From Bacteroidales bacterium (GTDB lineage Bacteria; Bacteroidota; Bacteroidia; Bacteroidales; UBA932), in contig JAKSJN010000006.1 in assembly GCA_024402135.1 (NCBI GenBank), positions 98,487 to 162,486 on the forward strand: a stretch of 64,000 nucleotides of DNA. Direction: 5' to 3'. Below, piece by piece: positions 17,866-26,320 of the stretch. Position numbers and translations under genes: made by a program. The notes under the pieces are model-generated. The model was not told where the DNA came from. It searched no databases and worked only from the letters and a program-made list of their open reading frames with translations. Within the stretch, counting starts at the first letter, position 1. Each line of letters begins with the position of its first letter.

Positions 17866-20318
17866 AGTTTGGCGGAACCTCGGTTGCTAATGCCGAGAAC
17901 ATGTCCAAGGTCTGCGACATAGTCGTGAAGGCCGCGGAGAACGATAGGACCATAGTGGTCGCATCCGCAATCAGCAAGTGTACAGATACCCTCATCAAGA
18001 TCGGTAAACTCGCTGCCGAGAAAGACGAGTCATACAAGCAGCTTATTGCTGACCTTCAGGAAAGACATAATGAGATCATTCTCAACCTTGTCCCTGCGGA
18101 GCGCCGCGAAAAGGCGCTCAAGGTCTGTGACGCGGAGTTCGATACTCTTCGTGGAATAGCTACAGGAGTATGTCTGCTCGGCGAGCTGAGCCAGTCAAGC
18201 CTGGATGCTATCCAGGGCCTTGGAGAATTGTTCTCGACCCGTATCCTTGCCGCAAAGCTTGCCTCCCTTGGTCTTTCGGTACTGTGGACTGATTCACGAA
18301 AGCTCATCCGCACCGTTAATAACGGCGAGAAGAATGTCGTGGATTATGAGACCAGCTATGCGAACATTCTTGCACACGTCGAGTCATGCCCTTCCGCCAA
18401 CGTCATCGTTGCTCCTGGATTCATCGCGTCTGACGAGTCAGGCCGCATGACCACTCTCGGTCGTGGTGGATCTGACTATTCTGCATCGATCTATGCTGTC
18501 GGCTGTAATGCCCGCTCTCTCGAGATATGGACTGACGTGCCTGGAATGATGACCGCTGATCCGCGCATCGTTCCGACTGCCCGTCCTATCAGACATATCT
18601 CATACCGTGCAGCACTTGAACTTTCCCACTTCGGTGCGAAGGTAATTTATCCTCCTACCATCCAACCGGTTGTCGCACAGGGTATTCCTATTTATGTCAA
18701 GGATACCTTCAATCCGGAGGAAGAGGGAACGATGATAGAGAAGAATCCTCCTCGTGGAAACGGCAAGCTCATCGGTATCTCCAACTCGGACAAGATTGCA
18801 CTCCTTTCGCTCGAGGGCAGCGGAATGGTCGGAGTACCAGGTTTCTCCTCAAGACTTTTCGATGCGCTCAGCCGCAGCGGCATCAACATCATACTGATCA
18901 CCCAGGCATCATCGGTTCATACCATGTGCATCGCGGTTGCCGACTGTGATGCCCAGAAGGCAAAAGAGGCTGCGGACAGCTGTTTCGCCTACGAGATCTC
19001 TCTGGGCAAGCTCAACCCGCTCCGTATCGAGACCGGCTATTCGATTCTCTGTCTCGTCGGTGACGATATCCTTAACCAGAGCGGATCCACCGGACTTGTC
19101 CTTGCCGCTCTCGGACGCAACGGTATCCCGGTACGTGCAACTGCCCAAGGCTCATCGGAGAGAAACATCTCTGTCATCGTGCGTTCGGAGGATGCGAACA
19201 CCGCAATCCGTCACATGCACAATGAGTTCTTCGACAGACTTCCATACCGTACACTCAATCTTTTCATTGCCGGTTACGGTACAGTCGGAAGCGCACTCAT
19301 CAAGCTTATCCGCGAGAACAAGGACGAGATCCTTTATCGAACAGGAAAGCTTATCAACGTGGTTGCAATATCCAACAGCCGTCGTTTTGTATGCAACCGC
19401 TATGGTATCGACCTCGGAAACGTCGGTGAACTCCTTAAGAATGGACAGGATGCATCCCAGGAAGAGTTCTTCACCCAGCTTGCAACCCTCCATTATGAAA
19501 ATTCAGTATTCGTGGACTGTACGGCAAGTGCCGAGGTATCATATCGCTATACGACCCTCATCCGTCAGGGCTACGGTATTGTCGCGTGCAACAAGATAGC
19601 CTTCGGTTCAGACTATGCTCGATACGCCAAGCTGAAGCAGGTAGCACACGAATGTGGTCAGGCCGTTCACTACGAGACCACGGTTGGCGCCGCACTTCCT
19701 GTAATCGAGTCAGTTGACCGTTGCGTATACAGTGGAGACAGCATCCACAGTGTATCAGCAGTCCTTTCCGGCACCTTGAACTATATTTTCAGCACATACA
19801 ACGGCGCAGACGGCGTCACCTTCGCGGAGGTTGTGAAGGCTGCACAGGACGCAGGATATACCGAGCCTGACCCACGTCTGGACCTCAGCGGCAAGGATGT
19901 TCTCCGTAAGCTGCTCATCATCTCACGTGAGGCTGGAATCAAGCTGGACGAGTGCGATGTCAAGATCAACAACCTGCTCAGTGACGAGTTCTTCAAGGGC
20001 GATGTGGCTGATTTCTACAAAGCCCTTGCCGATAACGAGTCATATTTCAAGGACCTTGCAGACAAGGCAAGCGCAAACGGCTGCGTGCTCCGTTTCGTTG
20101 CAAGTCTCAAACGTCGCGAGGATGGCAGCTATGTGGCCAAGACCGGACTTGAGCATGTTGCTCCTGACAATCCGCTGTACAACCTCAAGGGCAGCGACAA
20201 TGCCTGCCTCATAACATCAGACTTCTATCCGGAGGGACATCCTCTGGTAATCCAGGGCGCAGGAGCCGGTGGCCGTCAGACTGCTTCCGGTGTGCTTAAC
20301 GATATCCTCATGTTTTAG
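17853..20318 (+). CDS. thrA: Bifunctional aspartate kinase / homoserine dehydrogenase ThrA
   Basis: 821 residues, the usual length. The aspartokinase domain opens with KFGGTSVANAENM (4-16) and contains GRGGSDYSA; ACT domains follow (about 315-450, with LLSLEGSGMVGVPG). The homoserine dehydrogenase part has the NAD(P) motif GYGTVG at 474-479 and the active-site region LSGTLNYIF...YTEPDPRLDLSGKDVLRKLLI. It performs the first and third steps from aspartate to homoserine. Feedback control by threonine is expected from the ACT domains. It overlaps metX by 13 bases and precedes asd by 34 bases, so the three consecutive pathway enzymes are grouped. Confidence 0.96.
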   Translation: MQVLKFGGTSVANAENMSKVCDIVVKAAENDRTIVVASAISKCTDTLIKIGKLAAEKDESYKQLIADLQERHNEIILNLVPAERREKALKVCDAEFDTLRGIATGVCLLGELSQSSLDAIQGLGELFSTRILAAKLASLGLSVLWTDSRKLIRTVNNGEKNVVDYETSYANILAHVESCPSANVIVAPGFIASDESGRMTTLGRGGSDYSASIYAVGCNARSLEIWTDVPGMMTADPRIVPTARPIRHISYRAALELSHFGAKVIYPPTIQPVVAQGIPIYVKDTFNPEEEGTMIEKNPPRGNGKLIGISNSDKIALLSLEGSGMVGVPGFSSRLFDALSRSGINIILITQASSVHTMCIAVADCDAQKAKEAADSCFAYEISLGKLNPLRIETGYSILCLVGDDILNQSGSTGLVLAALGRNGIPVRATAQGSSERNISVIVRSEDANTAIRHMHNEFFDRLPYRTLNLFIAGYGTVGSALIKLIRENKDEILYRTGKLINVVAISNSRRFVCNRYGIDLGNVGELLKNGQDASQEEFFTQLATLHYENSVFVDCTASAEVSYRYTTLIRQGYGIVACNKIAFGSDYARYAKLKQVAHECGQAVHYETTVGAALPVIESVDRCVYSGDSIHSVSAVLSGTLNYIFSTYNGADGVTFAEVVKAAQDAGYTEPDPRLDLSGKDVLRKLLIISREAGIKLDECDVKINNLLSDEFFKGDVADFYKALADNESYFKDLADKASANGCVLRFVASLKRREDGSYVAKTGLEHVAPDNPLYNLKGSDNACLITSDFYPEGHPLVIQGAGAGGRQTASGVLNDILMF

Positions 20319-20352
20319 TCAAGTTAGTTAGTATAAATATTTTAGAAGAGAA

Positions 20353-21372
20353 ATGAAAGTTGCAATCGTAGGCGCAAGTGGCGCCGTCGGACAGGAATTC
20401 CTCAGAGTTCTGGACGAAAGAAATTTCCCAATTGACGAACTGATCCTTTTTGGAAGTCAGCGCAGCGCAGGAAGAAAATATACATTCCGCGGAAAAGAAT
20501 ATGAAGTCAAGCTTCTTCAGCATAATGATGATTTCAAGGGTGTTGATGTAGCATTCACAAGTGCTGGTGGCGGTACAAGCAAGGAGTTCGCTGAAACCAT
20601 CACAAAGTATGGTGCAATCATGATCGACAACTCAAGCGCATTCAGAATGGACGAGGACGTTCCTCTTGTCGTTCCTGAGTGCAATGCAGAGGATGCTCTT
20701 TGCCGTCCTCGCAATATCATCGCAAACCCTAACTGTACTACAATCATGATGGTTGTTGCCCTCCAGGCTCTCGAGAACATCAGCCATATCAAGAGAGTTC
20801 ATGTCAGCAGCTATCAGGCTGCCAGCGGCGCTGGTGCGGCTGCAATGGCAGAACTTTACGAGCAGTACCGTCAGGTCCTTGCCGGAGAAAAGCCGACAGT
20901 GGAGAAATTCGCATATCAGCTTGCATTCAATGTCATCCCTCAGATCGATGTATTCACCGAGAACGGATACACCAAGGAGGAGATGAAGATGTACAATGAG
21001 ACAAAGAAGATCATGCACACAGACTGCGCTGTCAGCGCAATGTGTGTTCGCGTTCCTTCACTTCGCTGCCACAGCGAATCAGTATGGGCTGAGACAGAGG
21101 AGCCTGTAAGCGTCGAGCAGTTCCAGGAGGCTATCCGCAATGGCAAGGGTCTTCAGCTCGAGGACAATCCAGCAGAAAAGGTTTACCCTATGCCTCTGTT
21201 CCATGAGAATTGTGACGATGTATTCGTAGGTCGTGTCCGCAAGGATCTTGCAAACCCTAACGGAATCACTTTCTGGCTGGTAAGTGACCAGATCAAGAAG
21301 GGTGCGGCTCTCAATGCCGTCCAGATCGCTGAATACCTCATCGAGCAGGGTGAGCTTCCTTTAAAGAAGTAA
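20353..21372 (+). CDS. asd: Aspartate-semialdehyde dehydrogenase
   Basis: 339 residues. NADP-binding motif [11 protein letters not shown] at the N-terminus, catalytic Cys128 in NPNCTT, and the substrate-binding phrase [15 protein letters not shown]. It reduces aspartyl phosphate to the semialdehyde, the step between the two activities of ThrA, and also feeds lysine and diaminopimelate synthesis. Confidence 0.96.
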   Translation: MKVAIVGASGAVGQEFLRVLDERNFPIDELILFGSQRSAGRKYTFRGKEYEVKLLQHNDDFKGVDVAFTSAGGGTSKEFAETITKYGAIMIDNSSAFRMDEDVPLVVPECNAEDALCRPRNIIANPNCTTIMMVVALQALENISHIKRVHVSSYQAASGAGAAAMAELYEQYRQVLAGEKPTVEKFAYQLAFNVIPQIDVFTENGYTKEEMKMYNETKKIMHTDCAVSAMCVRVPSLRCHSESVWAETEEPVSVEQFQEAIRNGKGLQLEDNPAEKVYPMPLFHENCDDVFVGRVRKDLANPNGITFWLVSDQIKKGAALNAVQIAEYLIEQGELPLKK

Positions 21373-21381
21373 TTTTCATGC

Positions 21382-21400
21382 ATCGGGGAGTGTCCCCGAT
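21382..21400. terminator. Perfect hairpin after asd
   Basis: ATCGGGGA (21382-21389) and TCCCCGAT (21393-21400) form an 8-bp stem with a GTG loop, 9 bases after the asd stop. No T-tract follows; it precedes a second, canonical terminator. Confidence 0.5.
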
Positions 21401-21414
21401 ACGTCAAGACAACA

Positions 21415-21449
21415 AGAGGATGGCTCGTATGAGTCATCCTCTATTTTTG
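21415..21449. terminator. Intrinsic terminator between asd and the flavoprotein gene
   Basis: AGAGGATG (21415-21422) pairs with CATCCTCT (21435-21442), continued by CTC/GAG across one mismatch, with a GTAT loop, followed by ATTTTTG. The stem is almost the same as that of the terminator at 25181-25216. Confidence 0.8.
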
Positions 21450-21461
21450 TCTGCGGTATTA

Positions 21462-22208
21462 TTACCTTATGAAGTTGGTTGTGATCCATGGCTCGCGGAC
21501 CGGCTCCTTGGCATTTCCGCTAGCGAACTGCTTGAGCATGTAGGCCATGTTGTCGGCAAGTGTGCGTATGGTCTGGAGTCCCTCGGCGTCCTGAGACACC
21601 TCGCCTGGACCTGAACCGTACGCGATGTTCCAGTACTGCGATGTCACGATAGGCATGTTGAGCATCTGGAAAGGCATCTGGAGAGTCTGGAAGGCTGCCG
21701 ATGCTCCTCCGCGGCGGCATACTGTGATAGCGGCTGCGGGTTTGCCTTGCATCACTCCGCTGGCAGCGTATGCCATTCTCTGCAGAACCGAAAGCACCTG
21801 TCCGGCAGGAGTTCCGTAATAGACAGGAGATCCTACTATGACAGCGTCACACTCGGCCATCAAGGATATGATGCCGTTGACCACGTCATCGTCGAAAACA
21901 CATTTTCCAAGCTTCTTGGAATGGCATTGTCCACATGCAATGCATCCCCTTACCGGCTTGTTACCAACCTGGGCGACAACGCTTTCTATTCCGTACTTGG
22001 ACAACTGGGCAGCGGCCTCCGCCAGCAATGTCGCAGTATTCCCATTCTTGCGGGGACTTCCGTTAATAAGCAATACTTTCATTTTTCTCTCTTTCTCGGG
22101 TTCTTTTGCGTCTGCCGTTAAACCCAGCCCTGTTGCTGCAACTGCAGTTGCAGCAACAGCCGAGCCCATGGTCCTGAGCGCTTCCCTTCTTGATATAGAC
22201 TTGTCCAA
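21462..22208 (-). CDS. Tat-exported iron-sulfur flavoprotein (NADPH-dependent FMN reductase family)
   Basis: 248 residues from a TTG at 22206-22208. This start is chosen because a -7 box (TATATTTG, 22235-22242) sits inside the only longer frame, and because it yields a compact twin-arginine signal MDKSISRREALRTMGSAVA... with Arg7-Arg8. After the signal comes a flavodoxin-like FMN fold (KVLLINGSPRKNGNT, loop SPRKNGNT at about 51-58; GSPVYYGTPAGQV). A compact cysteine set CxxCxxCx7C lies at Cys89, 92, 95 and 103, as in Methanosarcina-type iron-sulfur flavoproteins that bind [4Fe-4S]. Export of a prefolded cofactor protein by Tat would explain the signal. Electron partner unknown. Confidence 0.78.
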   Translation of the reverse strand: MDKSISRREALRTMGSAVAATAVAATGLGLTADAKEPEKERKMKVLLINGSPRKNGNTATLLAEAAAQLSKYGIESVVAQVGNKPVRGCIACGQCHSKKLGKCVFDDDVVNGIISLMAECDAVIVGSPVYYGTPAGQVLSVLQRMAYAASGVMQGKPAAAITVCRRGGASAAFQTLQMPFQMLNMPIVTSQYWNIAYGSGPGEVSQDAEGLQTIRTLADNMAYMLKQFASGNAKEPVREPWITTNFIR

Positions 22209-22234
22209 AATGTTGATTGTTAGTGTTATGGACT

Positions 22235-22242
22235 CAAATATA
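22235..22242 (-). promoter_or_regulatory. Putative -7 box TATATTTG for the Tat flavoprotein
   Basis: Minus-strand exact match to TAnnTTTG, ending 26 bases before the proposed TTG start at 22208; it excludes the longer GTG-initiated frame. Confidence 0.5.
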
Positions 22243-22311
22243 GGAATTCTGTTCTGATTCTTGCCGATCTGCACTCAGATTAAGTGGAAAGATCGATTTG
22301 CCCCGTGACAT

Positions 22312-22342
22312 TTTGCGTTTTATACGAGATTTCCTATATTTC
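22312..22342 (+). promoter_or_regulatory. Putative promoter of lemA-DUF2207
   Basis: TTTG at 22312-22315, a 19-base spacer and TATATTTC at 22335-22342 (one mismatch), 27 bases before the lemA ATG. Spacing fits the Bacteroidota -33/-7 consensus well. Confidence 0.55.
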
Positions 22343-22369
22343 GGAATTAACCTGAAAAATAAAACTAAA

Positions 22370-22918
22370 ATGACACTTATCATCGTACTGGCCGTAGCCG
22401 CTGCACTTATCTTCTGGTTCATCAGAGTCCAGAACAACCTCGTAAGCAAGGATGAACTTTGCAAGAATGCACTCAGCCAGATCGGCGTTCAGCAGAGCAG
22501 CCGATGGGACGCTCTCACCGCACTCGCAGAACTCGTAAAATCATACAATGAGCATGAGTACAAGACCCTCAGGGATGTGATTGCAATGCGCAAGGGCATC
22601 AGCGGTACATCGAACGTAGATGACGCAAACACCCAGGAGGAACTCATGGCACAGGCTACCAAGATCATCAATGTAGTAGCCGAGCAGTATCCTGACCTCA
22701 AGTCCAACGAGAACTATGGCAAGGCAATGGATGCAGTCAATACCTACGAGAACCAGGTACGTATGAGCCGTATGGTATTCAATGATACCGTTACCAAGTA
22801 CAACAAGCTCATTCGCCAGATTCCTGATTCATTCGTTGCTTCTCTCCTTGGATTCCAGTCTCGCGAGTACCTCAAGGAGGTCGCTTCAAAGGCTGACATG
22901 CCTTCAATGAACATCTAG
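22370..22918 (+). CDS. lemA: LemA family protein
   Basis: 182 residues from the ATG at 22370; a longer frame upstream overlaps the promoter. One N-terminal membrane helix (TLIIVLAVAAALIFWFI) followed by a cytoplasm- or periplasm-facing helical domain with VQQSSRWDALTALAELVKSYNEHE, YPDLKSNENY and VTKYNKLIRQIPDSFVASLLGF, all typical of LemA. The family's role is not settled. The stop is 4 bases from the DUF2207 gene, a pairing commonly seen in other bacteria. Confidence 0.92.
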   Translation: MTLIIVLAVAAALIFWFIRVQNNLVSKDELCKNALSQIGVQQSSRWDALTALAELVKSYNEHEYKTLRDVIAMRKGISGTSNVDDANTQEELMAQATKIINVVAEQYPDLKSNENYGKAMDAVNTYENQVRMSRMVFNDTVTKYNKLIRQIPDSFVASLLGFQSREYLKEVASKADMPSMNI

Positions 22919-22922
22919 CAGA

Positions 22923-24560
22923 ATGCTGAAAAGATATCTCTTTATCATACTGGCAACGCTTATGGCGCTGCCGGTTTTTGCTGATTCGGCAGCCATAAAC
23001 AATATCGACATCGATGTTGTTCTCAATCGTGACGGCTCTGCTGACATTACCGAGGTATGGGATGTCAATGTCGCGTCAGGCACTGAGTGGTATCTGACCC
23101 GCAACAACCTTGGAGACATCGACATTCTGAACCTTGCCGTCAGTGATGAACGTGGCCGCAGTTTCATTGTCGAGGACCGCTGGGACGTTCAGCGTACCAT
23201 CTCCCAGAAGGAAGGCCGCTGTGGTCTGAACAGTACCTCCTATGGCTGCGAGATCTGCTGGGGTGTCGGCAGCTATGGACCTCATGTGTTCACCGTGAGC
23301 TACACCATGACCAACGTGGTTAAATCCCTCAGCGATTACGACATGCTTCATATGCAGTTCATCAGCCCGGGACTGTCAAGCGAGCCAAAGAAGGCAAGCG
23401 TGCATGTCCGTATGGAAGGGGAGAACTTCGATGAAAGCAATTCCCGCATATGGGGCTTCGGCTATTACGGAGACTGCAATTTTCAGGAAGATGGAACAGT
23501 CCTCGCCAAAACGTCAAAGTCAATCCCGCATAATGGATCGATGATTGTCCTGATGCGCTTCAACAAGGGATTATTCTCTTCGCAGAGCTTCCAGGACCGC
23601 AGCTTCGATGACGTCCTTGAGCGTGCCATGGTCGGTGCTGACTTCAAGGAACAGAACAGGGAAGATGACACAGCCGGTATCATCATAGGTATCTTGCTGG
23701 CAATCCTTGCTCTTTGCTGTCCTATACTTGCAGCAAGGGCTCAGCGTCGTTCAGTCATTGGCAAGATGAAGACCATCGACTGGTTCCGTGATGTTCCAAT
23801 GGATGGTGACCTTGTAACTTCCGACTATGTCCTCAAGAAGGCTCTTCTTTCAAAGAATACCAACTCTCTTGCCTCTGCCCTGATCCTAAGGATGATCTAT
23901 CAGGGATACCTGAACGTCACAAAGAATGCAGATGGCAAGGTTGATATTTCCTTCAACGACTATAAGTCCGATCAACTGACAGGAGTTGAGGCAAAGTTAT
24001 ACCGTATGATGAAGGACGCAAGCGGTATGGATCAGATACTTCAGGACAAGGAGTTCTCGAACTGGTCTCGCAGAAATACTTCACGAGTCAGCGCGTGGGC
24101 CAGCTCGATCTCGACAGAAGGCTTGTCAAAGCTCATGACCAAGGGTTATGTCCGCGGTATGGGACGCTTTACCGACGAAGGTAAGGCCAAGGCGCGCGAA
24201 CTGGTCGGATTCAAGAAATTCCTCGAGGAATTCACACTTGTGTCGGAACGTGAGACCATGGAGGTCACCATGTGGCAGGATTACCTTGTATTCGCATCGC
24301 TGTTTGGAATTGCCGACAAGGTTGCAAAACAGCTTCAGGATATCAATCCTCAGGCATTCGAGGAGCAGATGGTATACGATTACACGACCATGCGCAATAT
24401 CCTTTATCAGACCCGCAACCTGTCTAATTCGATCACAAATGCCCAGCAGCGCGAGGCTGCTTCCAAGGCTCAACAGGCAAGCAAGGGCTTCGGTGGAGGT
24501 GCATCGTTCGGCGGTGGTGGAGGTTTCAGCGGCGGCGGCTTCGGCGGCGGCAGCAGATAA
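22923..24560 (+). CDS. DUF2207 domain membrane protein
   Basis: 545 residues. Signal peptide (residues 1-20), then an extracytoplasmic beta-rich DUF2207 domain (about 21-230, beginning NNIDIDVVLNRDGSADITEVWDV), a membrane helix near 254-275 and a cytoplasmic helical region containing DYLVFASLFGIADKVAKQL. The end is a glycine-rich tail (FGGGASFGGGGGFSGGG), which is typical of this family. Function unknown; likely works with LemA because the genes are adjacent. Confidence 0.9.
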   Translation: MLKRYLFIILATLMALPVFADSAAINNIDIDVVLNRDGSADITEVWDVNVASGTEWYLTRNNLGDIDILNLAVSDERGRSFIVEDRWDVQRTISQKEGRCGLNSTSYGCEICWGVGSYGPHVFTVSYTMTNVVKSLSDYDMLHMQFISPGLSSEPKKASVHVRMEGENFDESNSRIWGFGYYGDCNFQEDGTVLAKTSKSIPHNGSMIVLMRFNKGLFSSQSFQDRSFDDVLERAMVGADFKEQNREDDTAGIIIGILLAILALCCPILAARAQRRSVIGKMKTIDWFRDVPMDGDLVTSDYVLKKALLSKNTNSLASALILRMIYQGYLNVTKNADGKVDISFNDYKSDQLTGVEAKLYRMMKDASGMDQILQDKEFSNWSRRNTSRVSAWASSISTEGLSKLMTKGYVRGMGRFTDEGKAKARELVGFKKFLEEFTLVSERETMEVTMWQDYLVFASLFGIADKVAKQLQDINPQAFEEQMVYDYTTMRNILYQTRNLSNSITNAQQREAASKAQQASKGFGGGASFGGGGGFSGGGFGGGSR

Positions 24561-24571
24561 TACTCACGGAT

Positions 24572-25156
24572 ATGCTTGAAGTCTTCAAAGGACGTCCAAC
24601 CGATATTGGACAGCGGCTTGAACGCGAAGTCAGAGTCTATGACCTTCTTGATACCCTTGGGGTATGGTATGAGCGCGTCGACCACGAGCCTGCCATGACA
24701 ATGGAGGTCTGCGCCCAGATTGACGAGGCGTTCGGCCGTGTCCGTGGTGCAGAAGCAGCCTCTATCGAGGACCGTGAGAGTCATCCTGTCATCTGCAAAA
24801 ACCTGTTTCTGTGCAATCGCCAGAAGACCAGATACTACCTTCTCATGATGCCTGGTGACAAGAAGTTCCTTACAAAGGATCTTTCGGCACAGATCAATTC
24901 GGCAAGACTATCCTTTGCCGGAGATGAAGACATGCTTGCATTCCTCGATGTCACTCCTGGTTCTGTGTCCGTCATGGGTCTTATGAATGACAAGGAGAAC
25001 AGGGTGCAGCTCCTCATAGACAGTGATGTCCTCAGAAGCGATTATGTAGGATGCCATCCGTGCATGAATACATCCAGCCTTAGACTCAAGGTCTCGGATC
25101 TTATGGACCGGATTCTTCCAGCAATCCATCACGATCCGATAACCGTTGTGCTATGA
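24572..25156 (+). CDS. ProX/YbaK-type prolyl-tRNA editing (deacylase) domain protein
   Basis: 194 residues. The segments VYDLLDTLGVWYERVDHEPAMTME, CKNLFLCNRQKTRYYLLMMPGDKKFLTKDLS and LLIDSDVLRSDYVGCHPCMNTSSLRL match the stand-alone editing domain related to the insertion of prolyl-tRNA synthetase (ProX/PrdX group). Such proteins hydrolyse mischarged Ala- or Cys-tRNA(Pro) in the cytoplasm. It starts 11 bases after the DUF2207 gene and ends at a bidirectional terminator. Confidence 0.88.
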   Translation: MLEVFKGRPTDIGQRLEREVRVYDLLDTLGVWYERVDHEPAMTMEVCAQIDEAFGRVRGAEAASIEDRESHPVICKNLFLCNRQKTRYYLLMMPGDKKFLTKDLSAQINSARLSFAGDEDMLAFLDVTPGSVSVMGLMNDKENRVQLLIDSDVLRSDYVGCHPCMNTSSLRLKVSDLMDRILPAIHHDPITVVL

Positions 25157-25180
25157 CAATTCAGGTTATAAACCGGAATA

Positions 25181-25216
25181 AAAAGAGGATGACTCAGCCG
25201 AGCCATCCTCTTTTTT
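25181..25216. terminator. Bidirectional intrinsic terminator
   Basis: AAAAGAGGATG (25181-25191) and CATCCTCTTTT (25204-25214), plus CTC/GAG inside, form a long stem with an A-tract on one side and a T-tract on the other, so it can serve both convergent genes. Confidence 0.85.
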
Positions 25217-25236
25217 GTCGTATAGTGATAAGTAGA

Positions 25237-26301
25237 TTACCAGTTCTTGCGGACAACGGTCCAGTTTGGATAGAATGCCTTGAGGACGTCATCGTCAAGG
25301 AAGAATGCACTATTGCTGATCTTGCCCTTGAGCTGCCAGTCGAGCCACTTGCGAACTGCTACTGCGTATGGACCACCATGAGTCTCATAGTATGTTCCTG
25401 AGTGACCGTCGAGGGTGTTGATCATGACGATAGGGAGGTGATTGATTCTCTCGAAGTCCTTAGCAGAGTTGCCATATGCAACATCGACAGGACCGCCGAT
25501 AAGGTAGAAGATAGGAGTGTGGAGGTTCTCGAGAGCGCTCTTGGTTGCACCCTGCATCTCCATGTCACCGATGCCTGTATTGAGCATGACAACAGTCTTT
25601 ACTCTAGGGTCGTATGCGATAGCTAGGGTCTGCGCACCACCGCAAGACTGACCCATTGCAACTACGTTGTCGAGGTCGATGCAGTGATAGTACTCGGAAG
25701 CCGGATTCGCGTTCTGCTCGGTGATCCAGTCCATTGCCTCAAGCATCTGCTTAGGATAGGTACGGAAAGGTGCTGGCTGAGGAGCTGCGTTCTTCTTTGA
25801 CTTCTTCTGGGAAGCCGCTGCCTTTGCAGCAGCTTCACGCCTTGCCTGCTCAGCAGCCTGACGTGCTGCGATCTCCTCTGCGGTAGGAGGGGTGACGATC
25901 TCGCCGTTTGCAAGCATGCATATCTCCTTGGTCGAAGGATATGCGCTCTTGAGGACGCCCTTCCACTGCTCGTTCACGTCACGCTCGTCGTATGGACCGA
26001 TAGCGATGGCGATGTAGCCGTAAGAAGCGACCTCATTGAGAAGGTAACGCATCTCGACATTGTTGTTAACGCATGCGCCGTTGGCGTAGAGGATGACAGG
26101 AAGCTTTCCCTGGGCCTTGACGGCTGCATCGATGTCCTGAGGACGATAGATGGTGTGGGTAGGAAGGCTTTCGTCTGATACCATTTCAGCCTTGTAAGGA
26201 CCGGTACCGCAGTCCTCGATGAACAGAATGTTCTCGGTCTGCGCATTCATGGCGATGCCCATGAACATCATGGCTGCCAAAGAAACGATTGTCTTTTTCA
26301 T
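25237..26301 (-). CDS. Secreted alpha/beta hydrolase with a charged insertion
   Basis: 354 residues with a signal peptide (MKKTIVSLAAMMFMGIAMNA). Alpha/beta-hydrolase landmarks: LPVILYANGACVNN near the oxyanion hole, nucleophile elbow GQSCGG with Ser219, and a late His in DGHSGTYY. The pattern resembles chlorophyllase/dienelactone hydrolase-like proteins of Bacteroidota; the ester substrate is unknown. Residues 137-178 are an Ala/Lys/Arg/Gln-rich helix not expected in the fold, a probable surface insertion. It begins 19 bases after the DEAD-box gene and is probably the last gene of the GH3 operon. Confidence 0.75.
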   Translation of the reverse strand: MKKTIVSLAAMMFMGIAMNAQTENILFIEDCGTGPYKAEMVSDESLPTHTIYRPQDIDAAVKAQGKLPVILYANGACVNNNVEMRYLLNEVASYGYIAIAIGPYDERDVNEQWKGVLKSAYPSTKEICMLANGEIVTPPTAEEIAARQAAEQARREAAAKAAASQKKSKKNAAPQPAPFRTYPKQMLEAMDWITEQNANPASEYYHCIDLDNVVAMGQSCGGAQTLAIAYDPRVKTVVMLNTGIGDMEMQGATKSALENLHTPIFYLIGGPVDVAYGNSAKDFERINHLPIVMINTLDGHSGTYYETHGGPYAVAVRKWLDWQLKGKISNSAFFLDDDVLKAFYPNWTVVRKNW

Positions 26302-26320
26302 TGTGTTATTGATTTAATGA

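Noticed and set aside
24470-24560. Glycine-rich repeat as a tandem repeat or CRISPR-like array
   Set aside because: It is the coding sequence for the Gly-rich tail usual in DUF2207 proteins.
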